Assembly (NCBI GenBank): GCA_020846975.1
Contig: JADLCX010000020.1
Coordinates: 1-34,904 of the forward strand
Direction of reading: 5' to 3'
Length of the DNA stretch: 34,904 nucleotides
Source of the DNA: Phycisphaerales bacterium
Lineage (GTDB): Bacteria; Planctomycetota; Phycisphaerae; Phycisphaerales; UBA1924
Made by a program: the position numbers and the translations under genes. This document shows, piece by piece, positions 1-8,245 of the stretch; the first letter of the stretch is position 1, and every line of letters begins with the position of its first letter. Below the pieces are notes generated by a model. It was not told the DNA's origin. It made no database searches and saw only the letters and a program-made list of their open reading frames with translations.

Positions 1-2
1 AA

Positions 3-116
3 CGCTTCGAGCCACGTCTCATCAAACGAAGAGCCTCTCGAATCTACGGCCTGCTCACAAAGCCCAGAGAACAAGTCAAGAAGTACCTCGCCAAACGCCT
101 AGCCCGCCTTATCTGA
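3..116 (+). mobile_element. C-terminal end of an IS4-like transposase (partial at window edge)
   Basis: Reading from base 3, an open frame enters from outside the window and stops at TGA 114-116. Its 37 residues begin RFEPRLIKRR and continue with YGLLTKPR, followed by a Lys/Arg-rich tail. The pattern 'EPR-x-x-KRR-x(4)-Y-x-LL-x-KPR' is the usual extreme C-terminus of IS4-family DDE transposases, recalled from knowledge of that family. The catalytic core would lie left of base 1, so I cannot tell whether the element is intact. Nothing that is clearly a terminal inverted repeat can be assigned in the 110 bases after the stop. Confidence 0.6.
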
Positions 117-227
117 ATGGCATTCCCGCTCTGGGCGACACCTGTGGCGGGACGGTTGACGGCGTCGAATCCGCACGCGTCACCCTGACCCCACCCCACA
201 ACACGCCACCAGCGCAAGTCACCGGCA

Positions 228-1691
228 TCACCCAAGACGGCGAAGCCGGTGGCACACAAGCTGGGCCACCGCCACCTCCCCGCTCCCTCGATCGATCTCC
301 TCGATCAACCGCCCGATCACGCGCAACTGATCCGCTGTCGCCGTGACGATCAGCGTGTTCGTCTGCCCATCGACCTCCCACACCCGTATCACATCGCACT
401 GCTTCAGCGCGGGCGAGACATTGCAAATCTGGCCGAGCAGCTCCCGCGCCGAGTTCGCCTCGATGTGCGACAGCCGGAACCGCCGCGTCTGCCCCCCACC
501 CCCCGCGCCGTCCCCACCACCAGCGCCGAGCCACTCGCCCCGTCCCGCGGGCGCCGCCGCGCCCGGCTCCGCCGCCGGCTTGTCCATCAGCCGGTCCATG
601 ATCCACCGCACCTCCGGCATCAGACGCTTGGCCGTCTTCACGAACACCTTGCTCCCCACGATGTGGATCGAGCCCACATCGCCCCCGTTCTCGCGCCACC
701 CATCCGGCTCCACCGTGCTCATCACCAGTTGAACGATCTGCGTCCGCGCGTCCTCATCCATCGCCACATCCCCAAGGTCAAACACCTCCATCGCCGAGTC
801 CAGCCGATCCCAATACCCCTGCGTCGCGATCTCCACCATCTCGCCATCGACCCTCGCCGCGAGCCGGTTCGACCCGCTCAACCCGAGCGACTCGTTCAGC
901 AATCGACGGATGACATCGTGCCGCGCCGCCGGAGCCTTCAGCGTGACCTGCGTGCCGCGCTCGATCCCCCGCTCCTCAAGGTCCTTCCAGTGGATGAACG
1001 CCGGGTGCCCGACGGCTTTCTCAAACGTCGCAAGCACCTCCTCCAGCGGCGTCTGGTTGAAGTCCACCGCCACTGGCTCCTCGCCTGATCCTGGCTGCCC
1101 GCCCGCGGCGGCCCGCGTTGCGACCGTCCGGCTGAGCAACTCGTGCAGCGTGGAGAATGCGAGATCCACCGCCGCCTCGCCCGCCGGCTCGGCCTTGAGG
1201 GCATAGGTCAGGAACTCCGTCACCGCCTCCGACTTCGCCTTCTCGCTTTCCAGAGCCTGCGCCAGCCTCATCTCTTCCGGCGAGCGAGTCTCCGCCCGCG
1301 GCGGATTCCCCGACAGCAGCGACACCGAGCTGGCGACCGCCGCCGCGCCCGCGAGTGACAGAATGGCGATGTTCATCGTGAGTCTCCTGTTCGATGGTGT
1401 TCGTGCTCTTCGGAATCGCTCCGCCAGCCGGGCGACTTCTCCCAGTTCGTCGATCGCGCGCAGCGCAGCCTGCTGCTCCTCCACCCCCTCCAGCGTCAGG
1501 TCCCGCATCCGCTCGCGAAGATGGCTCTCCAACTCTTCGCGAATCTCCGCCTTCTCCCGCTCCGGCGCGCGCAGCATCGCCGAGAGCGTGTCCAGCCATG
1601 CCTCGATTCGGTCCGGCTCACGACGCGCAGCTGCCCCTCCGCCCTTCGGCTCCGCAGCTCGCGTCTCGGTTGCCAGCTTGAGTGGTTTCAT
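228..1691 (-). CDS. HAAS-domain membrane protein with secretin/STN-like extracytoplasmic region
   Basis: Predicted single-pass membrane sensor of 487 residues. Residues about 26-95 are an all-helical, charged region (DRIEAWLDTL, REELESHLRERM, AIDELGEVARLAERF) typical of the HAAS domain, which in other bacteria links a PadR-type regulator to a membrane-anchored sensor. Residues 106-127 form one hydrophobic segment. The outer part holds an STN-like segment (about 205-300; FNQTPLEEVLATFEKAVG, QVTLKAPAARHDVIRRLL) and, after a Gly/Pro-rich linker, a secretin N-domain-like segment (about 410-475; FRLSHIEANSARELL, NTLIVTATADQLRVIGRLI). Its ATG overlaps the PadR stop codon (ATGA), so the two are probably translationally coupled. 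A second in-frame ATG with a strong ribosome site lies just before the membrane segment. The HAAS and STN assignments are by eye; the ligand is unknown. Confidence 0.75.
   Translation of the reverse strand: MKPLKLATETRAAEPKGGGAAARREPDRIEAWLDTLSAMLRAPEREKAEIREELESHLRERMRDLTLEGVEEQQAALRAIDELGEVARLAERFRRARTPSNRRLTMNIAILSLAGAAAVASSVSLLSGNPPRAETRSPEEMRLAQALESEKAKSEAVTEFLTYALKAEPAGEAAVDLAFSTLHELLSRTVATRAAAGGQPGSGEEPVAVDFNQTPLEEVLATFEKAVGHPAFIHWKDLEERGIERGTQVTLKAPAARHDVIRRLLNESLGLSGSNRLAARVDGEMVEIATQGYWDRLDSAMEVFDLGDVAMDEDARTQIVQLVMSTVEPDGWRENGGDVGSIHIVGSKVFVKTAKRLMPEVRWIMDRLMDKPAAEPGAAAPAGRGEWLGAGGGDGAGGGGQTRRFRLSHIEANSARELLGQICNVSPALKQCDVIRVWEVDGQTNTLIVTATADQLRVIGRLIEEIDRGSGEVAVAQLVCHRLRRLG
1374..1388 (-). 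promoter_or_regulatory. Internal in-frame ribosome-binding site and ATG in the HAAS gene
   Basis: On the minus strand AGGAG (plus 1384-1388) stands 7 bases before an in-frame ATG (1374-1376) that opens the hydrophobic segment MNIAILSLAG. This is a better Shine-Dalgarno arrangement than at the full-length start. It could yield a shorter protein lacking the cytoplasmic HAAS domain. Whether it is used is not known. Confidence 0.4.
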
Positions 1692-2110
1692 GGCGTGGCG
1701 GGGGTGGCGGGGGGTGGCGGCTCCGTCGCGCCCTCCAGCGGCCCGATGAACAGATTGATCAGCGCCTCGTGCCGGCGATGCGCCTTGATGCTCTGATCAA
1801 GACACTTGCACCCCTTCGGTGTCAGCGAGTACCACTTCCGCCGCCGCCCCCGCGGCGTCTCCTCCGCATCACCAGTCGGCGCGGTCGGTGTGGCCCGATC
1901 GCTCACGATCGTCTCCCACTCCGCGCCGATCAACCCGCGCCGTTCCATCTCGCTCAACGTCGGATAGAGAATCCCCGGCGTCAACCGCAGCCCGCCCGCC
2001 GAGCGCGCCGACACCAGTTTCGCGATCGCGTACCCGTACTGCTTTCCGTCCGCGAGCACCGCGAGCACGATCAGTTCCGCCGGATCAGGTTTGGAGGTGA
2101 GGGGTGTCAA
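1688..2110 (-). CDS. PadR-family transcriptional regulator
   Basis: A 140-residue winged-helix repressor-type protein. The PadR signature is clear: ELIVLAVLADGKQYGYAIAK (helix 1 to recognition region), then LTPGILYPTLSEMERRGLI, then the wing GRRRKWYSLTPKG. A short helical tail and a Pro/Ala run follow. The frame stays open upstream to a TTG at 2167, but that codon lies inside the promoter. The chosen start is TTG 2108-2110, preceded at 10 bases by AAGGAG (plus 2121-2126) and downstream of the predicted transcription start. It is co-transcribed with the HAAS protein, whose ATG overlaps its stop. PadR/HAAS pairs are known to act as envelope-linked regulatory modules. The likely target is its own promoter and perhaps the divergent cysteine-rich gene. 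Confidence 0.88.
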   Translation of the reverse strand: MTPLTSKPDPAELIVLAVLADGKQYGYAIAKLVSARSAGGLRLTPGILYPTLSEMERRGLIGAEWETIVSDRATPTAPTGDAEETPRGRRRKWYSLTPKGCKCLDQSIKAHRRHEALINLFIGPLEGATEPPPPATPATP

Positions 2111-2151
2111 GGATCGCGGACTCCTTCTCGAAGAGACATTCGTCGCAAGCC

Positions 2152-2180
2152 AATATATCGGATCCAAATATATTTGTCAA
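2152..2180 (-). promoter_or_regulatory. Sigma-70-type promoter of padR-HAAS operon
   Basis: Minus strand: TTGACA (-35, plus 2175-2180), a 17-base spacer, then TATATT (-10, plus 2152-2157). The -35 box is a perfect match and the -10 box matches 5 of 6. Transcription would start near 2145, leaving a leader of about 35 bases before the PadR TTG start with its AAGGAG. This rules out the longer open frame that begins at 2167. Confidence 0.8.
2165..2176. promoter_or_regulatory. Palindrome CAAATATATTTG in padR promoter spacer
   Basis: A perfect 12-base palindrome lies between, and touching, the -35 and -10 boxes of the padR promoter. It is unusually AT-rich for this GC-rich region. PadR proteins commonly bind dyad sites over their own promoters, so this is a candidate autoregulatory operator. 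That role is inferred. Confidence 0.5.
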
Positions 2181-2224
2181 TGATCTAAAATCACCCGGAA
2201 TACCTATAAAACTCCGCACAAACC

Positions 2225-2255
2225 ACTTGACAAGTCGTATTTTGTATGGTATTAT
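2225..2255 (+). promoter_or_regulatory. Sigma-70-type promoter of the cysteine-rich repeat gene, with -35 palindrome
   Basis: TTGACA (2227-2232), 17-base spacer, TATTAT (2250-2255): a perfect -35 and a 5/6 -10. The -35 box sits inside an 11-base palindrome ACTTGACAAGT (2225-2235), a candidate operator. The two divergent -35 boxes are separated by only 46 bases, so one bound regulator could affect both promoters. Transcription would begin near 2262, about 120 bases before the ATG. Confidence 0.8.
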
Positions 2256-2381
2256 TCGCCCCCAGGCCCGAAACTGCAAGACCGCCCACCCCGCTTCGCA
2301 AGCCAACGGATGACCCCGATCGGGGTGCCTTTCCCTCGCAACCCCTTCCACCGCGCCCCGCCGACTTCGAGAGATCCGACC

Positions 2382-5300
2382 ATGAACACCCGCACCCGGC
2401 TTGTCGACCCGTTCGCCTGTTGCCTGAGCCTCCTGCTCGCGCTGCTGCTCTCCGCGCAACCGGCCGCGGCACAGGGCGGAAACGCGTGCTGTCTCCCCGA
2501 CGGCACATGCCAGACCATGGATGACTGCCTGTGCTTCGCGCAAGGCGGCACGTGGTATGGCCCCGCCACCACATGCCAACCCGGCCTTTGCCAGAACGAG
2601 ATCTTCGGCGCGTGCTGCACACCCTCGGGCGGGTGCATGGTCACTTCCGCCAATGTCTGCTTCACCACCGGTGGCACGCACCTCCCCAACGTCCCATGCA
2701 GCAACGCCCCCTGCAACTTCCCCACCATCACACCCTGCTGCTGCCCTGTCGCGTGCATCATCACCGACCCTGATGTCTGCCTCGCCTCCGGCGGCGCGAT
2801 CTCGCCCAACACCTCCGTCTGCGGCCCCGTGCCCTGCACCGGCGAGTGCTGCGATCCCAACACCGGCGCGTGCACCGTCACAACCCAGGCCAACTGTCAG
2901 GCCCGGCCCCTGGTCTTCACCTTCGGCGGCACCTGCAACCCCAACCCGTGCCCGCCCCCGATGGGCGCGTGCTGCGACCCGGCGACCGGCGCTTGCTCGA
3001 CGGCTCTCCCCTGCCCCGCCGGCTGGAACTTCCTGCCCAACACCACCTGCGCGCCCAACCCCTGTCCCCCGCCGAACCCGCAGTCCGGCGCGTGCTGCGA
3101 TCTTCTGACCAACGCCTGCACGACCACCGCCAACCCGCCCTGCCCGGCCGGTTCGATCTTCATCGCCAACGTCACCTGCACACCCAACCCCTGCCCCAGC
3201 GCCTGCGCCTTCGGCGCGTGCTGCTTCGGGCCCAACAACTGCGTCGTCACCTACTCCTGCGAGTGCCTGCCCAAGTTCGGCGGCTGGTTCGGCGTCGGCA
3301 CCACCTGCGCCAACGTCAACTGCGCCCTCGAAGTCTTCGGCTCCTGCTGCTCCGGCAACGGCTTCTGCGTGCAGACCACCCTCACCCACTGCAACCAGAT
3401 CAACGGAGCGTTCGACCCGATCAACCCGTGCGTTCTCCAGCCCTGCCCCTCGTCCACCGTCGCCTGCTGCTGCTGCGACAAGTGCATCTTCATCGACCCG
3501 GGCATGTGCCAGCTCGCCGGCGGCACCCAGGTCCCGACCTGCCAGCCCAACCCCTGCCCGCCCGTGCCGCTCGGCGCGTGCTGCAACCCCGCGACCGCCG
3601 TGTGCAATGTCAACGTCCAGGCCCAGCACTGCCCGCCCCCCAACATCTTCTTCCCCAACGGCTCCTGCACGCCCAACCCCTGCCTCCCCAACGGCTGCGC
3701 CGCCGGCGCGTGCTGCGACATCAACGGCACCTGCGTCGTCACTGACAGTTGCCACTGCCTCCTGACCGGCGGTGAGTTCTCCGGCGCGGGAACCGTCTGC
3801 CAGCAACCCACCTGCACCATCGCGACCGGCAGTTGCTGCTACAACAACTTCATCTCCTGCGCCAACACCACGCCCTCCACCTGCGCCGCGCTCGGCGGAC
3901 AGTTCACCCCCAACGTCCCCTGCGGCACCCCCGGAAACTGCCAGGGAACCGTCGCCGCGTGCTGCTGCTGCAACATCTGCTACAACGTCGAGCCCACCTT
4001 CTGCACCTACGCCGGAGGAACCGTCCAGTTTGGCATCGTCTGCGCCGCCGGCACCGCCTGCGGCGCGGGCGCCTGCTGCGACAACGCCGGCAACTGCGTC
4101 CCCGCGACCGCCGCCTCCTGCCCCGCGCCCAACCAGTTCTTCCCCAACGGCGTCTGCTCACCCAACCCCTGCCCGCCCCCCTGCAACCCCGCCGCGTTCG
4201 GCGCGTGCTGCGATCCCAACGGCGTCTGCACCACCACCAGTTCCTGCGATTGCATCCTCAACGGCGGTGACTGGATGGGCGTCGGCACGATCTGCGGCCA
4301 GGTCGCCTGCCCCGCCACCACGCCCGGCGCGTGCTGCCTCCCCGGCGGGTGCGTCCAGACCTCCAACGTCTACTGCGCCGCCATCGGCGGCACCCATTTC
4401 GCCTTCAGCGCGTGCAACATCGCCGCGACCTGCGGCAGCGCGACCGATCCCTGCTGCTGCTGCGGCAACTGCTACATGACCGATCCCACCTTCTGCACCT
4501 TCGCCGGCGGCACGCCCCAGCCCGCCGGAATCACCTGCCAGCCCAACCCCTGCGGCCCGCCCGTCATGGGCGCGTGCTGCGACGCCAACGGCAACTGCAT
4601 CCAGACCGCCCAGACCGTCTGCCCGGTCCCACCCAACCTGAGTTGGTCGCCGAACGTCCCGTGCGTGCCCAGCAACCCCTGCCTCCCCTGTCCCACCGGC
4701 GCGTGCTGCCGGCCCAACGGCCAGTGCACGATCGACAACCGGTGCACCTGCGAGCTCACCGGCGGCCACTTCGCCGGACCCAACACCCTCTGCAACGCCG
4801 CCAACTGCTCGCCCGCCCTGTTCGGTTCGTGCTGCATGACCCCGAGCGGACAGTGCGTTGACACGACCCAGACTGCCTGCGCCGGCGCGGGCGGCTTGTT
4901 CACGCCCAACCTCACCTGCGTCGCCAACCCCTGCGGCCCGACCTCGGCCTCGAAGGCCTGCTGCTGCTGCAACCTCTGCTTCCCGACCGACCCCGCGATG
5001 TGCGCGTTCCTCGGCGGCACGCCGCTCCCCGGCACCTGCATCCCGGCCTCGGCCTGCCAGAACCTCGGCGCCTGCTGCGACCAGAACGGCGTCTGCTCCT
5101 ACACCACCCAGGCGCTCTGCCCGGTCCCGCCCAACCAGAGTTGGACCCAGGGCGGCACCTGCAACCCCAACCCCTGCGCGTGTCCGGCCCAGGGCGCCTG
5201 CTGCCTCTGGTCCGGCGGGTGCAACATCAACACGCAGTGCGACTGCGTGATGAACGGCGGCTACTTCGTCGGGCCCGCGACCGTCTGCGGCAACTTCAAC

Positions 5301-6806
5301 TGCAACACGCTCACCTTCGGCTCGTGCTGCCTCCCGCCCGGACCGGGCAACGCCGGCGGCTGCTTCGACATGGAACTCGCGCGCTGCACCTCCCTCGGCG
5401 GCACCCTCACGCCCAACGTCGCGTGCGTGGTCAACCCCAACTGCGGCTCGACGGGTTCGGCCTGCTGCTGCTGCGGATTCTGCTACCGCACCGATCCGAA
5501 CCTGTGCTCGCAGCTCGGCGGCACACCCTACCCGCTCAGCAACTGCGGCACGCCCCTGCAACCCTGCGTCCCCAACGGCGCGTGCTGCAACGCCAACGGC
5601 AGCTGCACCTTCGTCCTCCAGTCCTCGTGCCCGGTGCCGCCCAACATCAGCTGGACCGTCGGCGTCTCGTGCAACCCCAACCCCTGCACCGGCCCGCTCG
5701 GCGCGTGCTGCGACTTCGCCGGCTTCTGCACGCAGACCACTTTCGCGCTCTGCCCCGTCCCGCCCTACCTCAGTTGGACGCCCAACGTCGGTTGCACGCC
5801 CGGAACCTGCACGCTCAACGGCGCTTGCTGCCTGCCCGGCGGCGGATGCGCCATCACCTCCCAGTCGGGATGCAACGGCCTCTCCGGCTACTTCATCGGT
5901 GTCGGCTCGACGTGCGCGGCCGCGCCGCTGGCCTGCCCGGGCGCGTGCTGCCTGAACAACGGCCCTTGCATCATCTCCACCGTGCCCGGATGCTTCGGCA
6001 TCGGCCAGTTCCTGGGCATCGGCACGGTCTGCACCGCCGCCTCCTGCCCCACCGGCGCGTGCTGCCTGAGCAACGGCACGTGCGTCACCGCGCCGCCCTT
6101 CAACTGCTCGGGCACGTACATGGGCAACAACGTCCCGTGCACGCCCACCCTCTGCACCGGCGCGTGCTGCTTCGTCAACGGAACGTGCAGCGTCACCACC
6201 CAGGCCGGATGCAGCGGCTCCTTCCAGGGCTTCGGTGTGCCGTGCCTGCCGGTCACGCCCTGCCCCGGCGCGTGCTGCACCTCCAGCGGCCCGTGCATCA
6301 TCTCGACCAACGCCGGGTGCAACGGCGTCTTCCAGGGACCCGCCACGACCTGCACGCCGGGCCTCTGCCCGACGGGCGCGTGCTGCGACCCCAACGGCAA
6401 CTGCGCCATCACCATCCCCTTCAACTGCCCGCCCTTTGCCGGCACGTACCTGGGCAACGGCACGGTCTGCAACCCCAACCCGTGCATCGGCTCGTGCTGC
6501 ACGGGACCGGTGTTCGGGGGACGCGGCAACACCTGCGTACAGACCAACCCCGCAAACTGCACCGCGCTGAGCGGGCAATGGCAGGGCTTCGGCGTCGCGT
6601 GCGCCTCGCCGCCCTTCTCCGCCAACCTGACCACCTGCTGCTACGCCAACTTCAACGGCACCGGCGGAGTCTCCGTCCAGGACCTGTTCAGTTTCCTCGC
6701 CACGTATTTCAACAACAACCTCGCCGCCGACTGCGACGGCAACAGCACCATCACCGTCAACGACATCTTCTGCTTCCTCGCCGCCTACTTCAGCGGCTGC
6801 AGTTGA
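2382..6806 (+). CDS. Secreted giant cysteine-rich repeat protein with C-terminal dockerin-like domain
   Basis: Protein of 1474 residues. ATG 2382 is chosen because it begins a good signal peptide (MNTRTRLVDP, a hydrophobic Leu/Ala core, cleavage near AAA-Q at about residue 30); the open frame 24 codons further up adds only Pro/Arg-rich sequence. The mature part is 34 units of about 35-48 residues, each opening with CC (GACC, GSCC or ACCCC) and roughly 15% Cys overall. Units 1-26 follow an A-B-C-D order repeated six times, with extra D units; units 28-34 are shorter. The end (from residue 1419) is a dockerin/EF-hand-like pair: GVSVQDLFSFLATYF and STITVNDIFCFLAAYFSGC. No catalytic motif is visible. 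A disulfide-rich surface, wall or matrix protein is the best guess. It is probably controlled by the divergent PadR/HAAS pair. I do not recognise a named family. Confidence 0.9.
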   Translation: MNTRTRLVDPFACCLSLLLALLLSAQPAAAQGGNACCLPDGTCQTMDDCLCFAQGGTWYGPATTCQPGLCQNEIFGACCTPSGGCMVTSANVCFTTGGTHLPNVPCSNAPCNFPTITPCCCPVACIITDPDVCLASGGAISPNTSVCGPVPCTGECCDPNTGACTVTTQANCQARPLVFTFGGTCNPNPCPPPMGACCDPATGACSTALPCPAGWNFLPNTTCAPNPCPPPNPQSGACCDLLTNACTTTANPPCPAGSIFIANVTCTPNPCPSACAFGACCFGPNNCVVTYSCECLPKFGGWFGVGTTCANVNCALEVFGSCCSGNGFCVQTTLTHCNQINGAFDPINPCVLQPCPSSTVACCCCDKCIFIDPGMCQLAGGTQVPTCQPNPCPPVPLGACCNPATAVCNVNVQAQHCPPPNIFFPNGSCTPNPCLPNGCAAGACCDINGTCVVTDSCHCLLTGGEFSGAGTVCQQPTCTIATGSCCYNNFISCANTTPSTCAALGGQFTPNVPCGTPGNCQGTVAACCCCNICYNVEPTFCTYAGGTVQFGIVCAAGTACGAGACCDNAGNCVPATAASCPAPNQFFPNGVCSPNPCPPPCNPAAFGACCDPNGVCTTTSSCDCILNGGDWMGVGTICGQVACPATTPGACCLPGGCVQTSNVYCAAIGGTHFAFSACNIAATCGSATDPCCCCGNCYMTDPTFCTFAGGTPQPAGITCQPNPCGPPVMGACCDANGNCIQTAQTVCPVPPNLSWSPNVPCVPSNPCLPCPTGACCRPNGQCTIDNRCTCELTGGHFAGPNTLCNAANCSPALFGSCCMTPSGQCVDTTQTACAGAGGLFTPNLTCVANPCGPTSASKACCCCNLCFPTDPAMCAFLGGTPLPGTCIPASACQNLGACCDQNGVCSYTTQALCPVPPNQSWTQGGTCNPNPCACPAQGACCLWSGGCNINTQCDCVMNGGYFVGPATVCGNFNCNTLTFGSCCLPPGPGNAGGCFDMELARCTSLGGTLTPNVACVVNPNCGSTGSACCCCGFCYRTDPNLCSQLGGTPYPLSNCGTPLQPCVPNGACCNANGSCTFVLQSSCPVPPNISWTVGVSCNPNPCTGPLGACCDFAGFCTQTTFALCPVPPYLSWTPNVGCTPGTCTLNGACCLPGGGCAITSQSGCNGLSGYFIGVGSTCAAAPLACPGACCLNNGPCIISTVPGCFGIGQFLGIGTVCTAASCPTGACCLSNGTCVTAPPFNCSGTYMGNNVPCTPTLCTGACCFVNGTCSVTTQAGCSGSFQGFGVPCLPVTPCPGACCTSSGPCIISTNAGCNGVFQGPATTCTPGLCPTGACCDPNGNCAITIPFNCPPFAGTYLGNGTVCNPNPCIGSCCTGPVFGGRGNTCVQTNPANCTALSGQWQGFGVACASPPFSANLTTCCYANFNGTGGVSVQDLFSFLATYFNNNLAADCDGNSTITVNDIFCFLAAYFSGCS
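2475..6635 (+). repeat. 34 tandem Cys-rich coding units, six A-B-C-D super-repeats
   Basis: Unit types by eye: A (GACCxxNGxC, a CxC, GGxFxGxGTxC), B (GSCCxxxGxC, GGxFxPNxPC), C (ACCCCxxC, DPxxC, GGT) and D (GACCxxNGxC, CPxPPN, NPC). Type-A units begin at 2475, 3213, 3705, 4200, 4698 and 5193, and D unit 27 begins at 5700. Complete ABCD blocks after the first are therefore 492, 495, 498, 495 and 507 bases. The first block carries two extra D units (A-B-C-D-D-D). From 5820 seven shorter units follow, without the ABCD order. Confidence 0.85.
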
Positions 6807-6868
6807 TCCGTCACGAGTGACGGAGGCATCACTCCTCGGCGTGCGCCGGGCGACCGCCCGGCGCACGC
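6807..6868 (+). terminator. Tandem hairpins after the cysteine-rich gene
   Basis: Directly after the stop codon, TCCGTCAC-GA-GTGACGGA (6807-6824) forms an 8-base stem. A perfect 13-base GC-rich stem follows (arms 6839-6851 and 6856-6868, loop GACC). There is no long U tract after it, only GTTGGCTTCTTC, so it may act as a terminator or as an RNA 3' end stabiliser. Confidence 0.65.
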
Positions 6869-6910
6869 GTTGGCTTCTTCAACGCGAAGGGGGGCACGCT
6901 ACCATGCCGC

Positions 6911-8245
6911 GTGCAAGTGGTGGATACCCGACAGGAAGTGCGGCTGGCGATCCTCATGGAGATGCTGGAAGAGGTCAGCCGCGCCACCGAGCCCGAGCAG
7001 GCGGTCCAGGCCTACGCGCGGCGCATCGGCAGACTCCGGCCGGTGGACGCCGTGCTCTCGCTGAGCGTCCGCAACCTCCCGGAGGGGCAGTACAAGATCA
7101 CCCGTCGCTTCGTCCCCGGCGGGCCCGATGGAAGCCCCCAGCACCGCATCGTGGACCCCTGGAAGAACTGGAACAGGCTTCCCACGCTCACCGGCGGGTT
7201 CCTCGGCGAGATCATCCAGTCGCCCGATCCGCGGATGATCCTCGACCTGAACCTCGACGCCGACCCCGTGATCGGCGAGATGGTCGCGGGGATGGGCTCG
7301 TGCCTGGCCCTGCCTCTCCTGGACGGCGGAAAGGCCCTCAACTGGAACTTCCAGTTCCGGCGCGATCCCAAGGGCTACACCCTCGAGGACCTCGAGCAGA
7401 ACCTGCTCACCGCCAACATCTTCGGCGCGATGACCCGGAACCTCGTCTCGCTCGCGGAGATCAACAAACTCAACGACCGGCTGCGCCAGCAGTTCGACGA
7501 GGTGGCCCGCGTGCAGCAGAGCCTGCTGCCGCGCGAACTCCCGATCCTGCCGGGCGTCGCCTTCGCGACCAGTTACCTCACCAGCGAGCAGGCCGGCGGC
7601 GACTACTACGACTTCTTCCCCCTGCCCGACGGACGGCTGGGCATCGTGATCGCGGATGTCTCGGGGCACGGACCGGGCGCGGCGACGGTCATGGCGATGC
7701 TGCACGCGATGATCCACGCCTTTCCGGGCGACGCCCGCAACTCCAGCCCGGCCGATGTGCTGCGCTTCGCCAACCGGCAGCTCGTCGGCTCGCGGATGGA
7801 CGGCTCGTTCGTGACCGCGTTCCTGGGCCTGTTCGACCCCGCGACGCACGAACTGATCCACGCCAACGCCGGACACCCCGCGCCGCGGATCCGCGAGGAC
7901 GGCTCCGGGCGCGTGGCCGCGCTGCGCGGCGACACGACGCTTCCCCTGGGCATCACCGAGCGGATGGAGATCCCCACCAACCGCACGGTCCTGCGCCCGG
8001 GACAGACGCTCGTGCTCTTCACCGACGGCGTGACCGAGGTGTTCAACGACCAGCGGGAGATGTTCGGGCTCTCCGGTCTCGACGCGGCCATCGCGGACAG
8101 CGCGCCCGGGCCGCAGCGGATCGTGGACGCGATCCACGCGCGGCTGTACCGGTTCAACCAGCGGATGTCCCGCGATGACGACCAGACGATCGTGGTGATG
8201 CGAATCGAGGATGACGCGACGCCCGGAGAGGAAAGCACCGCATGA
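6911..8245 (+). CDS. SpoIIE/RsbU-type PP2C serine phosphatase with N-terminal GAF-like domain
   Basis: A 444-residue cytoplasmic signalling phosphatase. The N-terminal half (about 10-190) resembles a GAF sensor. A helical linker (NKLNDRLRQQFDEVARVQQ) leads to the PP2C-like SpoIIE domain: SLLPRELPILPG, AGGDYYDFF, IADVSGHGPGAA, NAGHPAPRI, LFTDGVTEVFN and DDQTIVVM. The metal-binding Asp positions of the family (GGDYYD, ADVSGHG, FTDG, DDQT) are all present, so it should be active. Relatives dephosphorylate STAS anti-anti-sigma proteins in partner-switching cascades. No STAS or kinase gene is adjacent here, so the substrate is unknown. The start is GTG 6911; a purine-rich GAAGGGGGG stands about 15 bases upstream, so a slightly later GTG (6917 or 6920) is possible. 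It overlaps the next gene by ATGA. Confidence 0.88.
   Translation: MQVVDTRQEVRLAILMEMLEEVSRATEPEQAVQAYARRIGRLRPVDAVLSLSVRNLPEGQYKITRRFVPGGPDGSPQHRIVDPWKNWNRLPTLTGGFLGEIIQSPDPRMILDLNLDADPVIGEMVAGMGSCLALPLLDGGKALNWNFQFRRDPKGYTLEDLEQNLLTANIFGAMTRNLVSLAEINKLNDRLRQQFDEVARVQQSLLPRELPILPGVAFATSYLTSEQAGGDYYDFFPLPDGRLGIVIADVSGHGPGAATVMAMLHAMIHAFPGDARNSSPADVLRFANRQLVGSRMDGSFVTAFLGLFDPATHELIHANAGHPAPRIREDGSGRVAALRGDTTLPLGITERMEIPTNRTVLRPGQTLVLFTDGVTEVFNDQREMFGLSGLDAAIADSAPGPQRIVDAIHARLYRFNQRMSRDDDQTIVVMRIEDDATPGEESTA

Noticed and set aside
2085..6866. Very long open frames antisense to, or out of frame with, the Cys-rich gene (for example 2085-3806 minus, 4158-6866 minus, 5000-6820 plus)
   Set aside because: They mirror the repetitive GC-rich codons of the real gene, give Arg/Ala/Gly-rich low-complexity translations and have no signal or ribosome site.
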